Of a DNA stretch of 64,000 nucleotides, positions 32,760 through 41,813 are shown one piece after another. The notes below the pieces were generated by a model. That model worked only from the letters and a program-made list of their open reading frames with translations. It searched no databases and had not been told where the DNA came from. Numbering within the stretch: the first letter of the stretch is position 1; every line of letters begins with the position of its first letter. A program made the translations under genes and the position numbers. Source of the DNA: JAXMHB01 sp046346965 (GTDB taxonomy: Bacteria > Pseudomonadota > Gammaproteobacteria > Xanthomonadales > SZUA-5); contig JAXMHB010000019.1 in NCBI GenBank assembly GCA_046346965.1, positions 1 through 64,000 on the forward strand, given 5' to 3'.

Positions 32760-35279
32760 TCAGGCGGCCTTGGCCTTCTTCACCGCGGCAGCTTTGGCGG
32801 CCGGGCGCGCGGCCGGCTTCGCGGCTGCAGCCTTCTTCGCCGGTGCCTTCTTGGCAGCCGTGGCCTTTTTGGCAGCCGGTTTCTTGGCGGCCTTCTCCGC
32901 GGGCGCCTTGGCGACCTTTTCCTTGACCGGCTTGGCGCTGTCCTTGCCGGTCTTGCGGCCAAAGCGGCCCTTGCCGGCGGCCTTGGCCGGCGCGCTGGCG
33001 AGGATGGCGACGCAGTCGGCCTCGCTCAGATCCTCCGGTGCCACGTCCTTGGGAATGCGGCCGTTCTTGCTGCCGTCGGTGATGTAGGGACCGAACTTGC
33101 CGCGCAGCACCTGGATGGCGCCGTTCTGGAAGCTGGCGATGACCTTGTTGGCCGCCGCCTCGCGCTTGGCGCGGATCAGTTCCACCGCGGCATCGAGCTC
33201 GATCTCATGGGGATCGACGCCCGCCGGGATCGAGGCATACGTGCTGCCGGCCTTGACGAAGGGCCCGAAGCGCCCGATGCCGACGCTGACCGCCTCGCCG
33301 TCGGCGTCCTCGCCGAGCTGACGCGGCAGCTCGAACAGCTTGAGCGCCTCGGGCAGCGTGATGCTGTCCATCTTCTGACCAGCCTTGAGCGAGGCAAAGC
33401 GCGGCTTGTCCTCGTCTTCCTTGACGCCGATCTGCACGAAAGGCCCATAGCGCCCGAGGCGCACGGAGACTTCCTTGCCGGTTTTCGGATCGCTGCCGAG
33501 CACGCGGCCCTGGGTGACTTCGGCGCGGGTGACCGAGCTGTCCTTGTCTTCGACCAGGGCCTTGAACGGCACCCAGAACTCGCGCAGTACCGGCACCCAG
33601 TCCTTCTCGCCGCGGGCGACGGCATCGAGCTCGTCTTCCAGCCGCGCGGTGAACTCGTAGTCCACGTACTGCGTGAAGTGGCCCGACAGGAACTTGGCGA
33701 CCACGCGACCCACGTCGGTCGGCTGGAAGCGCTTCTGCTCCAGCGTCACGTACTCGCGCGCCAGCAGCACCTGGATGATGCTGGCGTAGGTGGACGGCCG
33801 GCCGATGCCGTATTCCTCCAGCGCCTTCACCAGACTGGCCTCGGAATAGCGCGGCGGCGGCTCGGTGAAGTGCTGTTCGGCGCGCAGCTCGTTCAGATCG
33901 ACCAGCTGGCCGATCTCCAGCGCCGGCAGTTTCGAGCCACCTTCGTCGTCCTCGTTCTTCTGATCGCGACCTTCCTCGTACACCGCCAGGAAGCCAGGAT
34001 CGACCACCGTGGTGCCGCTGGCGCGCAGCAGATCGCCCTTGCCGGCTTCGAGGTCCACGCTGACCGTATTCAGCAGCGCCGGCTTCATCTGGCAGGCCAC
34101 CGTGCGCTTCCAGATCAGTTCGTACAGCTTGAGCTGATCGGGCGTCAGGTACTTGGCAATCGAGGCCGGCGTGCGCAGCGCGCTGGTCGGGCGGATCGCC
34201 TCATGCGCTTCCTGCGCGTTTTTGCTCTTGGATTTGTAGTACTGCGGCGCCGGCGGCAGCTTGTCCTGCCCAAACTCGCGCACGATCACTTGGCGCAATT
34301 CGGCCAGTGCGTCATTCGACAGGCTCACCGAATCGGTACGCATATAGGTAATGAGACCGATCTGACCGCCCTCGCCCACGTCCACGCCTTCGTACAGGCC
34401 CTGCGCGATGCGCATGGTGCGCTGCGTGCCAAAACCGAGCTTGCGCGCGGCCTCCTGCTGCAGCGTCGAGGTGATGAAGGGCGGCGCGGCGCGGCGCTGA
34501 CGATCCTTGCGCTGGATGTCGGCCACCTTGAGCGCGCCCTTGGGGGCGTGCAGGCGGGCGCCGGCCAGCACGCGCTCGCGCGCGGCGGTGGCTTTGGCCT
34601 CGTCATTCAGATCGAACTGGTCGAGCTTCTTGCCGCCGAGCACGTTCAGCTTGGCGCCGAAGCTCTGGCCGGCCTGACAGTCGGCCTCGATGGTCCAGTA
34701 CTCGCGCGGCACGAAGCGCTCGATCTCTTCCTCGCGCTCGACGATCATGCGCAGCGCCGGGCTCTGCACGCGACCCGCGGACAGGCCGCGCTGCACTTTC
34801 TTCCACAGCAGCGGTGACAGATTAAAGCCGACCAGATAATCGAGCGCGCGGCGCGCCTGCTGGGCGTTGATCAGGTCCAGCGACAGCGTGCGCGGATGCG
34901 CAATCGCTTCCTTGATCGCCTTGGGCGTGATCTCGGCGAAGGTGACGCGGTGAATGGCCTTCTCGCCGAGCAGCTTTTTCTCGCGCAGGATCTCGTGGAC
35001 GTGCCAGGAGATCGCTTCCCCCTCGCGGTCCAAGTCGGTGGCCAGATAAATGGCCTCCGCCGCCCGCGCCGCCTTGGCAATAGCGTCGACATGCTTCTCG
35101 TTGCGGTCGATCACCTCGTAGGCCATCTGGAAGTCGTGCTCGGTATCGACCGAGCCGTCTTTGCTCGGCAGATCGCGGACATGACCGTAAGAGGCCATCA
35201 CCTGGAAGTCCTTGCCAAGCACCTTGTTGATGGTCTTGACCTTCGCCGGCGACTCGACGATCAGTAAGTTCTTAGCCAT
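32760..35279 (-). CDS. topA: DNA topoisomerase I
   Basis: 839 residues. N-terminal Toprim domain (KNLLIVESPAKVKTINKVLG; ATDLDREGEAISWH), catalytic Tyr312 in GLITYMRTDS, and the core with GRPSTYASIIQVLL. In place of the Cys4 zinc fingers of E. coli TopA, the C-terminal part has three topoisomerase repeats (GRYGPFVQIG, GRFGPFVKAG, GKFGPYITDG) and a Lys/Ala/Pro-rich tail of about 85 residues. Relaxes negative supercoils. The downstream gene follows after 115 bp. Confidence 0.97.
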   Translation of the reverse strand: MAKNLLIVESPAKVKTINKVLGKDFQVMASYGHVRDLPSKDGSVDTEHDFQMAYEVIDRNEKHVDAIAKAARAAEAIYLATDLDREGEAISWHVHEILREKKLLGEKAIHRVTFAEITPKAIKEAIAHPRTLSLDLINAQQARRALDYLVGFNLSPLLWKKVQRGLSAGRVQSPALRMIVEREEEIERFVPREYWTIEADCQAGQSFGAKLNVLGGKKLDQFDLNDEAKATAARERVLAGARLHAPKGALKVADIQRKDRQRRAAPPFITSTLQQEAARKLGFGTQRTMRIAQGLYEGVDVGEGGQIGLITYMRTDSVSLSNDALAELRQVIVREFGQDKLPPAPQYYKSKSKNAQEAHEAIRPTSALRTPASIAKYLTPDQLKLYELIWKRTVACQMKPALLNTVSVDLEAGKGDLLRASGTTVVDPGFLAVYEEGRDQKNEDDEGGSKLPALEIGQLVDLNELRAEQHFTEPPPRYSEASLVKALEEYGIGRPSTYASIIQVLLAREYVTLEQKRFQPTDVGRVVAKFLSGHFTQYVDYEFTARLEDELDAVARGEKDWVPVLREFWVPFKALVEDKDSSVTRAEVTQGRVLGSDPKTGKEVSVRLGRYGPFVQIGVKEDEDKPRFASLKAGQKMDSITLPEALKLFELPRQLGEDADGEAVSVGIGRFGPFVKAGSTYASIPAGVDPHEIELDAAVELIRAKREAAANKVIASFQNGAIQVLRGKFGPYITDGSKNGRIPKDVAPEDLSEADCVAILASAPAKAAGKGRFGRKTGKDSAKPVKEKVAKAPAEKAAKKPAAKKATAAKKAPAKKAAAAKPAARPAAKAAAVKKAKAA

Positions 35280-35367
35280 TGCGCGCTGGGACAGCCTGGG
35301 AGGGTCTGCAAAAGGGGGCGGATGTTAACCCTAATTGACTTGAACTGTCGCTGGCGGGCAAGAGCTT

Positions 35368-35650
35368 GAGGGCACGAGGGCACGCGCAAGCAGAGCGGAG
35401 GGCACGCAAGAGCGCCGTGGCTTCGAGGAGGGCGCCGGTCCACCGGCGCCTGGGGTGCCATGAGGCCCACAAATGACCAGCAGCAGCGCGGGAGCGCCGA
35501 CTTCCGGTGCGCGGCCCCTACAGCTTGCTGGCCTTTTCGTGCCCTCGTGCCCTCGTGCCCTCGATCCGGCCCGTCGGCATAGCCGCCGGGCGCTCGCTGC
35601 GGCGCGCGGCGGTGCCGCGCAGGCGCCGCAGCTCTCCCCTCGTGCCCTCA
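35368..35650. repeat. GAGGGCAC minisatellite element between topA and the pfa operon
   Basis: The left arm has direct and spaced copies of GAGGGCAC (from 35370) and the right arm has the inverse, GTGCCCTC, three times (35540-35564) and once more at 35641. The region between them has a palindrome (GGCGCCGGTCCACCGGCGCC, 35426-35445). The stop codon of the pfaC-like gene (35648-35650) lies within the last repeat unit. No gene can be supported in 35280-35647. Confidence 0.7.
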
Positions 35651-38600
35651 CCGCTCCATCGGGCGGACGCGGATGGCGAGGCCGTTGGCTTCGTAGATGC
35701 GTAGTCCGTCGACCCACAGGCTGGCGTCGGCGTGGGCGAGCAGCTGGGTGCCGGTGTCGTCGAGGGCGGTGAGTTCGAGGGTGGTGTGCACTTGCCGGTG
35801 GTGCGGAAGCACCTGGCCGCGGTACTTCCAGCGGTGCGGCTGGCCGCTGGCGAGGACCTCGAAACGCAGGGCGCTGGCGTCGCGGTCGCCGAGGATCTGC
35901 AGCAGCGCGTATTCCAGCGTCTGCAGCATTGCCTCCAGGCCCAGCGAGCCCGGTTGCACCGGATCCTGATAGAAGTGTGCGCGGAAGAACCACTCGCCCG
36001 GGTCGATGTCTTTGACCGCGCGGACGGCACCCAGCCCGGCGCGACCGCCCTGCGGCCACCAGCCCTCGATGCGGTCGATCATGCGCAGCTGGCGACCGGG
36101 TAGGCGCGGGCCCGGCCGGGCCGGCAACTGGTCGAGCGCGACGCTGGCGCCGGTGGCCGCGGTCAGCAAGGCCTGCTGCGTCGGGGCGGGCGGCAAACCG
36201 GCCTGGGCGGCCAGTGCCGCCGGCGGGAAGAAACCAAACACCGTGCTCAGCGTGTAGACCGGCCGTGTGCCGACACGGCAAGCCACCCGGAAGCTCTGGA
36301 TGATCATGCCGGCGCTGGCGGAGACCTCAGTCAGTTCAACCTCGGTGACCAGCGTCTCGCCGCCATACAGCTCGGCGTGCATCGTGCCGTTGCCGTCCAG
36401 ATTGCGGAAACCGAGTTCGCCCTCCGCCGTCAGCGCCGAGCCGACGTAGCTGGCCAGCCAGCCACAGGGTTGCAGCGCGGCTTCCAGCAGCACGGCAAAG
36501 GGCATGGTGCGCGCGCCGTGGGCGGCCAGATACCAGGCGTCGACGGGGACGTCGTACTCGGCGACCACCCGCGCCCCGGCGCGCATCTGGCCGATCGGCC
36601 CGTGGACGGCGGCGATGCGGCTGACGAACAAATACGGCGGGCTCGGCAGGCGCGGCGCACGCTCGCCGCCATCGAAGCGCGCGTACATCACCCCGAAGGC
36701 CTCGCTGGGGCGCCCGCAGGCGCTGGCGAGAATGGCGTGGGCGTCGAACTGACCAGCGTCCGGACCGGGTGCGCCATCGCGGCGCGCCGCCAGCGGCCAG
36801 TCCGGCACCAGCTCCAGCCCGACCCGGCGCGCGTGGAAGGCTTTCAGGCCATCGACGGTGCACAAGAGATCCGCGTAAATCGTCGGCCGCGGTCCGGCGC
36901 TGCGTTCCTCGATGTACACCTCGGTCACCAGCAGCCGCGAGCGCGGCGTGACCTGGCCGCGGCACTGCAGCGCATATGGCTGCTCCGGCACCGGCTGAAA
37001 GCGCCAGCCATCGCGCCGCAGCGTGTAGCCGCAGGCCGCCAGATACACCGCCATCGCCTGCAGACAGGCCTCGAACATCAGCGTGCCCGGCATGCACGGA
37101 TCGTTCTTGAAGTGGCCGTCAAAGAACCACTGCTGCGGATGGATATCGAGCTCGGCGCGCAGATAGCCGCGCTGCCAGGGGCCGCCATTGAGGGCCAACT
37201 CGGTCACGCGATCGAGCAGCAGCATGCGTCCGGCGTGAATGCCGGGGCTGCGCGTATGCGTGCGCGCCAGCGCATAGGCCGGGCCGAAGGCCTGCACCAG
37301 ATCGCCCGCGGCAAAAGCCTCGAGCTGCGCGCGGTCCAGTCGTTGGTGGGCCGGCTGCTGCGCCGGCGGATCCAGGCGCGGCTGCGGCACGATCGCCTGG
37401 GTCTCGGGACTCCACAGACAGCCGGCCGAGGCGGCGAGCTCGGCATCGGTGAAGAAGCCGGCCTGACCGCCGCGCACGCTGAGCTGCGGACGGCCGCCGT
37501 TGTGGCAGTCGTAGTGGAAGAACATCAGCCGCACCTCGCCCTGGGCGGCGTGGCCGTCGAGGTGAATATCGAAGTGCAGCGTGTCGCCTTGGGCCGGCAG
37601 ATCGCCGTGGTAGGTCAGCTCGCAACCGAGCAGTCGATAGACGCGCTCGCCGCGGTTGAGCGCGTCCACGCCCAGCCAGGAGATCAGCATCAGATCGGCC
37701 TGTCCGGCCTCGATCATCACGCCCGCGGGCATGCGTCCATGGTGCAGATACCAGGCGTCCGCGTGCACATCGGTCTCGGTCTCGATATGCCCGCGTCCCA
37801 TGCTGCCGGGCTCACCGCTGAGCGCGGTCACCCGATCGGCCAGCAGCAGCGGCGGCCGCGGCATGCGCACCTGCCGCGCGTAGCCATCCTGGCCGGCAAA
37901 AGCGGGGCCGAAGATCTCGCTGATGCGGCCGTCGGCGTGAATTTCGAGCGCGGCGCGATCAAAGCGCGGCGTCGCCCGCGGCGGCGCTTCCGGCGCGGGC
38001 GCCGGCGCTGCGGACGCGGGAATCGCGGCGACCGGCGCCTCGGGCAGCACGCCAGCCTGCGCGGCGCGCAGCAGCAGCGCCTGCGCCTGCGTGGCCAGCG
38101 CGAGGTAGCGCTGGTGCGCCTGCAGCAGATGCGCCTCGTGCGCGCGTTGCTGCGTGCTCAGGCGCTCGATTTCGGCGCGCAGCTGCGCCATCACTGGCGC
38201 GGCAGTCACGCTTTGCGCGGTTGGCACGCTCGGCGCGGCGGCGATCTCGGTCGGCGCAATCGCTGCCGATGGCGCCAGTGCGGCCGCGCGCTCGGCGTGC
38301 CAGGCGGCCAGCGCGCTCGGCAAGGTCGGCGCCGGCGCCATCTGTTCAACTTGGGGCCCGATCCGCACCGGCGGCCAGTGCGCCGGCAGCGTCAGCGGGC
38401 GCGTGGGCACGTAGGGCGGCGCCGGCGTGAGCCGCTGCAACAACGGCTCGGGATCGAGCGGTACGCCCGCCGCCAGCAGCGCGGCCACCGCGTTCAACGC
38501 GCCCTCCACGCCCTGCCCTTTGCGATCCAGGCTGAGCACCAGCGCCTCGCGCTCGCCGAGCGTGCTGCGGATGGCGCGTGCGTAGGTGCTGCCGGGGCCG

Positions 38601-41600
38601 TGTTCCAAATAGATGCGCACGCCGTCCTGCCAGCTCTGCAGGATGGCCGGCCGCAGGTCCAGCGTGCCGCGCGCCTGCGCCAGGATGGCCTGCGCGCAGC
38701 TCGCCTGGCTCGGTGCGTAGGCCTGTCCGCTGGCGCTGGCATACATGCGTCCGTGCGCCAGCGGATAGGTGCGACGCTGGTGCAGCGCCAGCCACTGATC
38801 GGCCACCGCCTCGAGTTCGGGCACGTGCACCGCCAGCGGGTAGTCGAGCGCCAGACAGCGAGCGCGGCCGAGCGCCTCGACCACGCGCTCGCAGCCCTCA
38901 GCGTCACCGGCGATCACGGCGTCGTTGTCGCTGTGGATGATCGCAAGATGCACGCGCGCCTCGCCGGCCAGCGCGGCGCGGATGTCGTCCACCGGCGCCA
39001 GCACGTTCCAACTGGCCCAGCGCACCGGCGTGCCCCATTGCGGCGCTACCGCGGCGAACTCGCCGCCGAGCGTCGTCGTCATCAGCCCGGAGGCTTCCAT
39101 CGCCGCCATCAGCGCATCGGGATCGCGCCAGACGCCCGCGGCCACCAGCGCATTGGTCTCGCCCGAGGAGTAGCCCAGCCAGGCGTCCGCGCGCAGGCCG
39201 AGCAAGCGCTGGGAGAGTTCCAGATGCATCTGCGACAGCGCCGAGGCGCCCCACAGTTGATCCTGGGCACTGGGACGCGGGGAGGCGTCATAGGCCCAGG
39301 CCAGCGCCGGTGCCAGCCGGCGGCTGCGCAGGCCCAGATAGTCGACCAGTTCCGGCAGCGCCTGCAGCAACTCGCGCCCCATGCCAGCGTAGGAAGCGCC
39401 TGCACTGGCAAACACGAAGGCGATCTCGCCCTGAATCGGGCGGTCGCAGTAATGCACGCCGCTGCCCGGCGGCGTGCCCTGCTGCAGATGCGCCAGCGCG
39501 CGCGCCCGCACTGCCGCCCATTCCTCCGGCCGCGCCAGCAGCACCAGCCGCGCCGGGCCGGCCAGACCACGCTGATCGGCACTCAGCGCCGCCACCACCG
39601 CCGCGCGATCGGCGCCGGCGTAGCAATAGAGCTGCGGCGGCGGCATGGCCGAGCCGGGCGGCGTCAGCGGCAGCAGCGCGGCGGCGGGTGACAGAGCAGG
39701 AGGGCACGAGGGCACGAGGGCACGAGGGCACGTAGAGCCCGGAGGGCACGAGGGCACGAGGGCATGAGGGCACGCAGTAGCGGGCTGCTCGCCTGGCTCA
39801 GGTAGTGAGGCCTGATGGGGCGATGTAGACGTACTATCGACCTGCAAAGCCACCGCGCTATCAGGCAGCGCGAGATCCGCTTTCGCGTGCCCTCGTGCCC
39901 TCATGCCCTCATTCAACGTGCTGTGGCCGCGCATCAACACCATCAGCACGCCAGCATCGACCGGCGTGCCGCCGGCGGCGCGGTTGACGACTTCGTGGCC
40001 GAAGTCGACGTTGCCGACGATGGCGGCGTCGATCTCGCCGTGGACCAGGGCGCGCGTGGCGATGTCGAAGGCGATGCGAGCGGAGTCGGCGCCGGCTTGT
40101 ACGGTGTAGCTCGGGCCGCGCAGGTCCCACTGGGCGTTGAGGCGGTTGGCCGGCATGTTCGGCATGCAGCCGAGCACACCGGCGGCGGTCAGCGCCGGGA
40201 CCACGGCATCGCGCTCGCTGGCCGTCTCCGTCAGCTGCCAGCGCGTGCCAAAACGCGCGACGTCGGCGTCGGGCTCCATGCCGATCAGCACCGCGGTGCG
40301 TTCGACCGGCAGCTCGCACTGCGCCAGCACCTGCTGGCACAACTGCAGCGCCAGCGCTTGCTGCGGCAGCATCTGGCGCAGATCGTTGGGCGGGATGCGC
40401 AGGCCGGCCAGATCGAGCGTCAGCTGCTGCATGCGCGCGCCGGGGTCGCCGTCCTCGCCGATACGGTCGGCGCGCGCGACCACGCGCACGCTCACCGGCG
40501 CCGGACGCGGCCGGCTCAGCACCAGCGCCGGATCGTCGTCGGACAGAATCAGATGCGCGTTGTTGCCGCCAAAGCCAAAGGCCGAGATCGCCGCGATGCG
40601 CGGCGCGGTGCGCGGCCACGGTTCCGGCGCCTGCAGCAGGCGGAAGGGCGAGTCGGCGAGGGCGTCGATCTGCGCGTCTAGCGGGCGATTCGGCGGCCGC
40701 GTGTCGTGGCGCAGCGCCTCGATCAGTTTCAGGATGCCGGCGGCGCCGGCGGCGGTGATCAGATGGCCCAGATTCGACTTCAGCGAGCCGATCGGCAGAT
40801 CGCGGGCGCCGGCAAAGATCGCTGCGCTGCTGAGGATTTCGGTGCGATCGCCCACTGGCGTGCCGGTGGCGTGGCATTCCAGCAGCGACACGCGCGTCGG
40901 GTCGATGGCGGCGGCGGCGTAGGCGGCGCGCATCGCGCGCTGCTGGCCGGCGCCGTCGGGCACCAGCGGGCCGCGGCCGCGACCGTCGTTGCCGAGGCCA
41001 ATGCCGCGGATCACCGCGTAAACGGTGTCGCCATTCTGGCGCGCGTCGGCCAGCCGCTTGAGGGCAAACAGCACGCAGCCCTCGGCCGGCAGCAAGCCAT
41101 CGGCCTGCGGATGAAAGGGCCGCGACTGGCCACTCTTGCTCAGCGCACCGAGTGCCGCAAAGCCCTGATGCAGAAACAGATCGTCGGCGCGCTGCACGGC
41201 GCCGGCCAGCATCAGATCGGCGCGGCCGTCTTCCAGTTGCTGGCAGGCCAGCGCGATCGCATACAAGGAGCTGGCACAGGCCGCGTCCAGGCAGAAAGCG
41301 CCCTCGGACAGATCCAGCGCCTGCGCCAGCGTGGCGGCGGTGCCGGCGCTCATCCAGCGATTGCGCGGATCGATCTCGCCCTTGCCGCGCCACACCTGAT
41401 CGGCAAAGGCCGCCATCGACTCGCTGGGGAAACCCAGGTTGCCGAGCACTGCGCCGGCGCGCGCGGGACGCTGCTGCAGGTCCGCCAGCGCAGCACGTGC
41501 GCAGTGCAGCGTCCAGTGCACCAGCGGATCGAGGCCCTCGAGCGCACTGGCCGGCAGCGCAAAGCCGTGCGGATCCCAGATCGCCTCAAAGCCGCGCACA

Positions 41601-41800
41601 TAACCGCCGCGATCACTCCAGCAACGGTCTGGCCGCGGCGCGTCCGGCGCGCACAGCAGCTGCTCGGGCGGCAGCCGCCAGCGTCCCGGATCGACCGCCG
41701 AGCTCAGGTCCCGACCGGCCAGCACGGCCTGCCACAAGGCCTCGGGCGAGAGTGCACCGGGCAGGACCGCGCCGCGGCCGACAATGGCGATCGGCGTCAT
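35648..41800 (-). CDS. pfaC: PUFA/secondary-lipid synthase subunit: KS-CLF-AT-DH tetradomain
   Basis: 2050 residues. Order: ketosynthase (1-420; active Cys175 in DAACASSLYAIA; His in ECHATGTPVGD), a chain-length-factor-like KS (about 430-640, QAGADS at the active-site position, so no Cys), a linker made largely of translated GAGGGCAC repeat (about 630-702), a PfaB-like acyltransferase (about 720-1120; Ser878 in GYSSGETNAL), then four FabA-like hot-dog folds (about 1280-2050). In the known PfaC tetradomain structure these are pseudo-DH1, DH1, pseudo-DH2, DH2; the active-site motifs here are WFFDGHFKNDPCMPG (about 1562) and WFFRAHFYQDPVQPG (about 1942). The protein elongates, loads and dehydrates chains carried by the ACPs of the upstream gene product. 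Having the AT fused here is the terrestrial (myxobacterial Pfa3-like) arrangement, though that family's C-terminal AGPAT domain is absent. Start 13 bp after the pfaA stop. Confidence 0.88.
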   Translation of the reverse strand: MTPIAIVGRGAVLPGALSPEALWQAVLAGRDLSSAVDPGRWRLPPEQLLCAPDAPRPDRCWSDRGGYVRGFEAIWDPHGFALPASALEGLDPLVHWTLHCARAALADLQQRPARAGAVLGNLGFPSESMAAFADQVWRGKGEIDPRNRWMSAGTAATLAQALDLSEGAFCLDAACASSLYAIALACQQLEDGRADLMLAGAVQRADDLFLHQGFAALGALSKSGQSRPFHPQADGLLPAEGCVLFALKRLADARQNGDTVYAVIRGIGLGNDGRGRGPLVPDGAGQQRAMRAAYAAAAIDPTRVSLLECHATGTPVGDRTEILSSAAIFAGARDLPIGSLKSNLGHLITAAGAAGILKLIEALRHDTRPPNRPLDAQIDALADSPFRLLQAPEPWPRTAPRIAAISAFGFGGNNAHLILSDDDPALVLSRPRPAPVSVRVVARADRIGEDGDPGARMQQLTLDLAGLRIPPNDLRQMLPQQALALQLCQQVLAQCELPVERTAVLIGMEPDADVARFGTRWQLTETASERDAVVPALTAAGVLGCMPNMPANRLNAQWDLRGPSYTVQAGADSARIAFDIATRALVHGEIDAAIVGNVDFGHEVVNRAAGGTPVDAGVLMVLMRGHSTLNEGMRARGHAKADLALPDSAVALQVDSTSTSPHQASLPEPGEQPATACPHALVPSCPPGSTCPRALVPSCPPALSPAAALLPLTPPGSAMPPPQLYCYAGADRAAVVAALSADQRGLAGPARLVLLARPEEWAAVRARALAHLQQGTPPGSGVHYCDRPIQGEIAFVFASAGASYAGMGRELLQALPELVDYLGLRSRRLAPALAWAYDASPRPSAQDQLWGASALSQMHLELSQRLLGLRADAWLGYSSGETNALVAAGVWRDPDALMAAMEASGLMTTTLGGEFAAVAPQWGTPVRWASWNVLAPVDDIRAALAGEARVHLAIIHSDNDAVIAGDAEGCERVVEALGRARCLALDYPLAVHVPELEAVADQWLALHQRRTYPLAHGRMYASASGQAYAPSQASCAQAILAQARGTLDLRPAILQSWQDGVRIYLEHGPGSTYARAIRSTLGEREALVLSLDRKGQGVEGALNAVAALLAAGVPLDPEPLLQRLTPAPPYVPTRPLTLPAHWPPVRIGPQVEQMAPAPTLPSALAAWHAERAAALAPSAAIAPTEIAAAPSVPTAQSVTAAPVMAQLRAEIERLSTQQRAHEAHLLQAHQRYLALATQAQALLLRAAQAGVLPEAPVAAIPASAAPAPAPEAPPRATPRFDRAALEIHADGRISEIFGPAFAGQDGYARQVRMPRPPLLLADRVTALSGEPGSMGRGHIETETDVHADAWYLHHGRMPAGVMIEAGQADLMLISWLGVDALNRGERVYRLLGCELTYHGDLPAQGDTLHFDIHLDGHAAQGEVRLMFFHYDCHNGGRPQLSVRGGQAGFFTDAELAASAGCLWSPETQAIVPQPRLDPPAQQPAHQRLDRAQLEAFAAGDLVQAFGPAYALARTHTRSPGIHAGRMLLLDRVTELALNGGPWQRGYLRAELDIHPQQWFFDGHFKNDPCMPGTLMFEACLQAMAVYLAACGYTLRRDGWRFQPVPEQPYALQCRGQVTPRSRLLVTEVYIEERSAGPRPTIYADLLCTVDGLKAFHARRVGLELVPDWPLAARRDGAPGPDAGQFDAHAILASACGRPSEAFGVMYARFDGGERAPRLPSPPYLFVSRIAAVHGPIGQMRAGARVVAEYDVPVDAWYLAAHGARTMPFAVLLEAALQPCGWLASYVGSALTAEGELGFRNLDGNGTMHAELYGGETLVTEVELTEVSASAGMIIQSFRVACRVGTRPVYTLSTVFGFFPPAALAAQAGLPPAPTQQALLTAATGASVALDQLPARPGPRLPGRQLRMIDRIEGWWPQGGRAGLGAVRAVKDIDPGEWFFRAHFYQDPVQPGSLGLEAMLQTLEYALLQILGDRDASALRFEVLASGQPHRWKYRGQVLPHHRQVHTTLELTALDDTGTQLLAHADASLWVDGLRIYEANGLAIRVRPMER
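39695..39912. repeat. GAGGGCAC element inserted in frame inside the pfaC-like gene
   Basis: Plus strand: three or more GAGGGCAC units at about 39702-39775 and the inverse GTGCCCTC at 39890-39910, with about 110 bp between. Read on the coding strand, the arms give RARGHAK-type and ALVPSCP-type peptides (PHALVPSCPP and PRALVPSCPP). Since 3 x 8 bp is 24 bp, each three units add eight codons and keep the frame. It lies between the CLF and AT domains. Confidence 0.8.
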
Positions 41801-41813
41801 CGGGCTGGCGCGC

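Noticed and set aside
37100..39600. A separate pfaB gene inside the pfaC-like reading frame.
   Set aside because: The AT region is continuous in frame with the KS-CLF part and the DH part, with no stop or internal start signal, so it is a fused domain.
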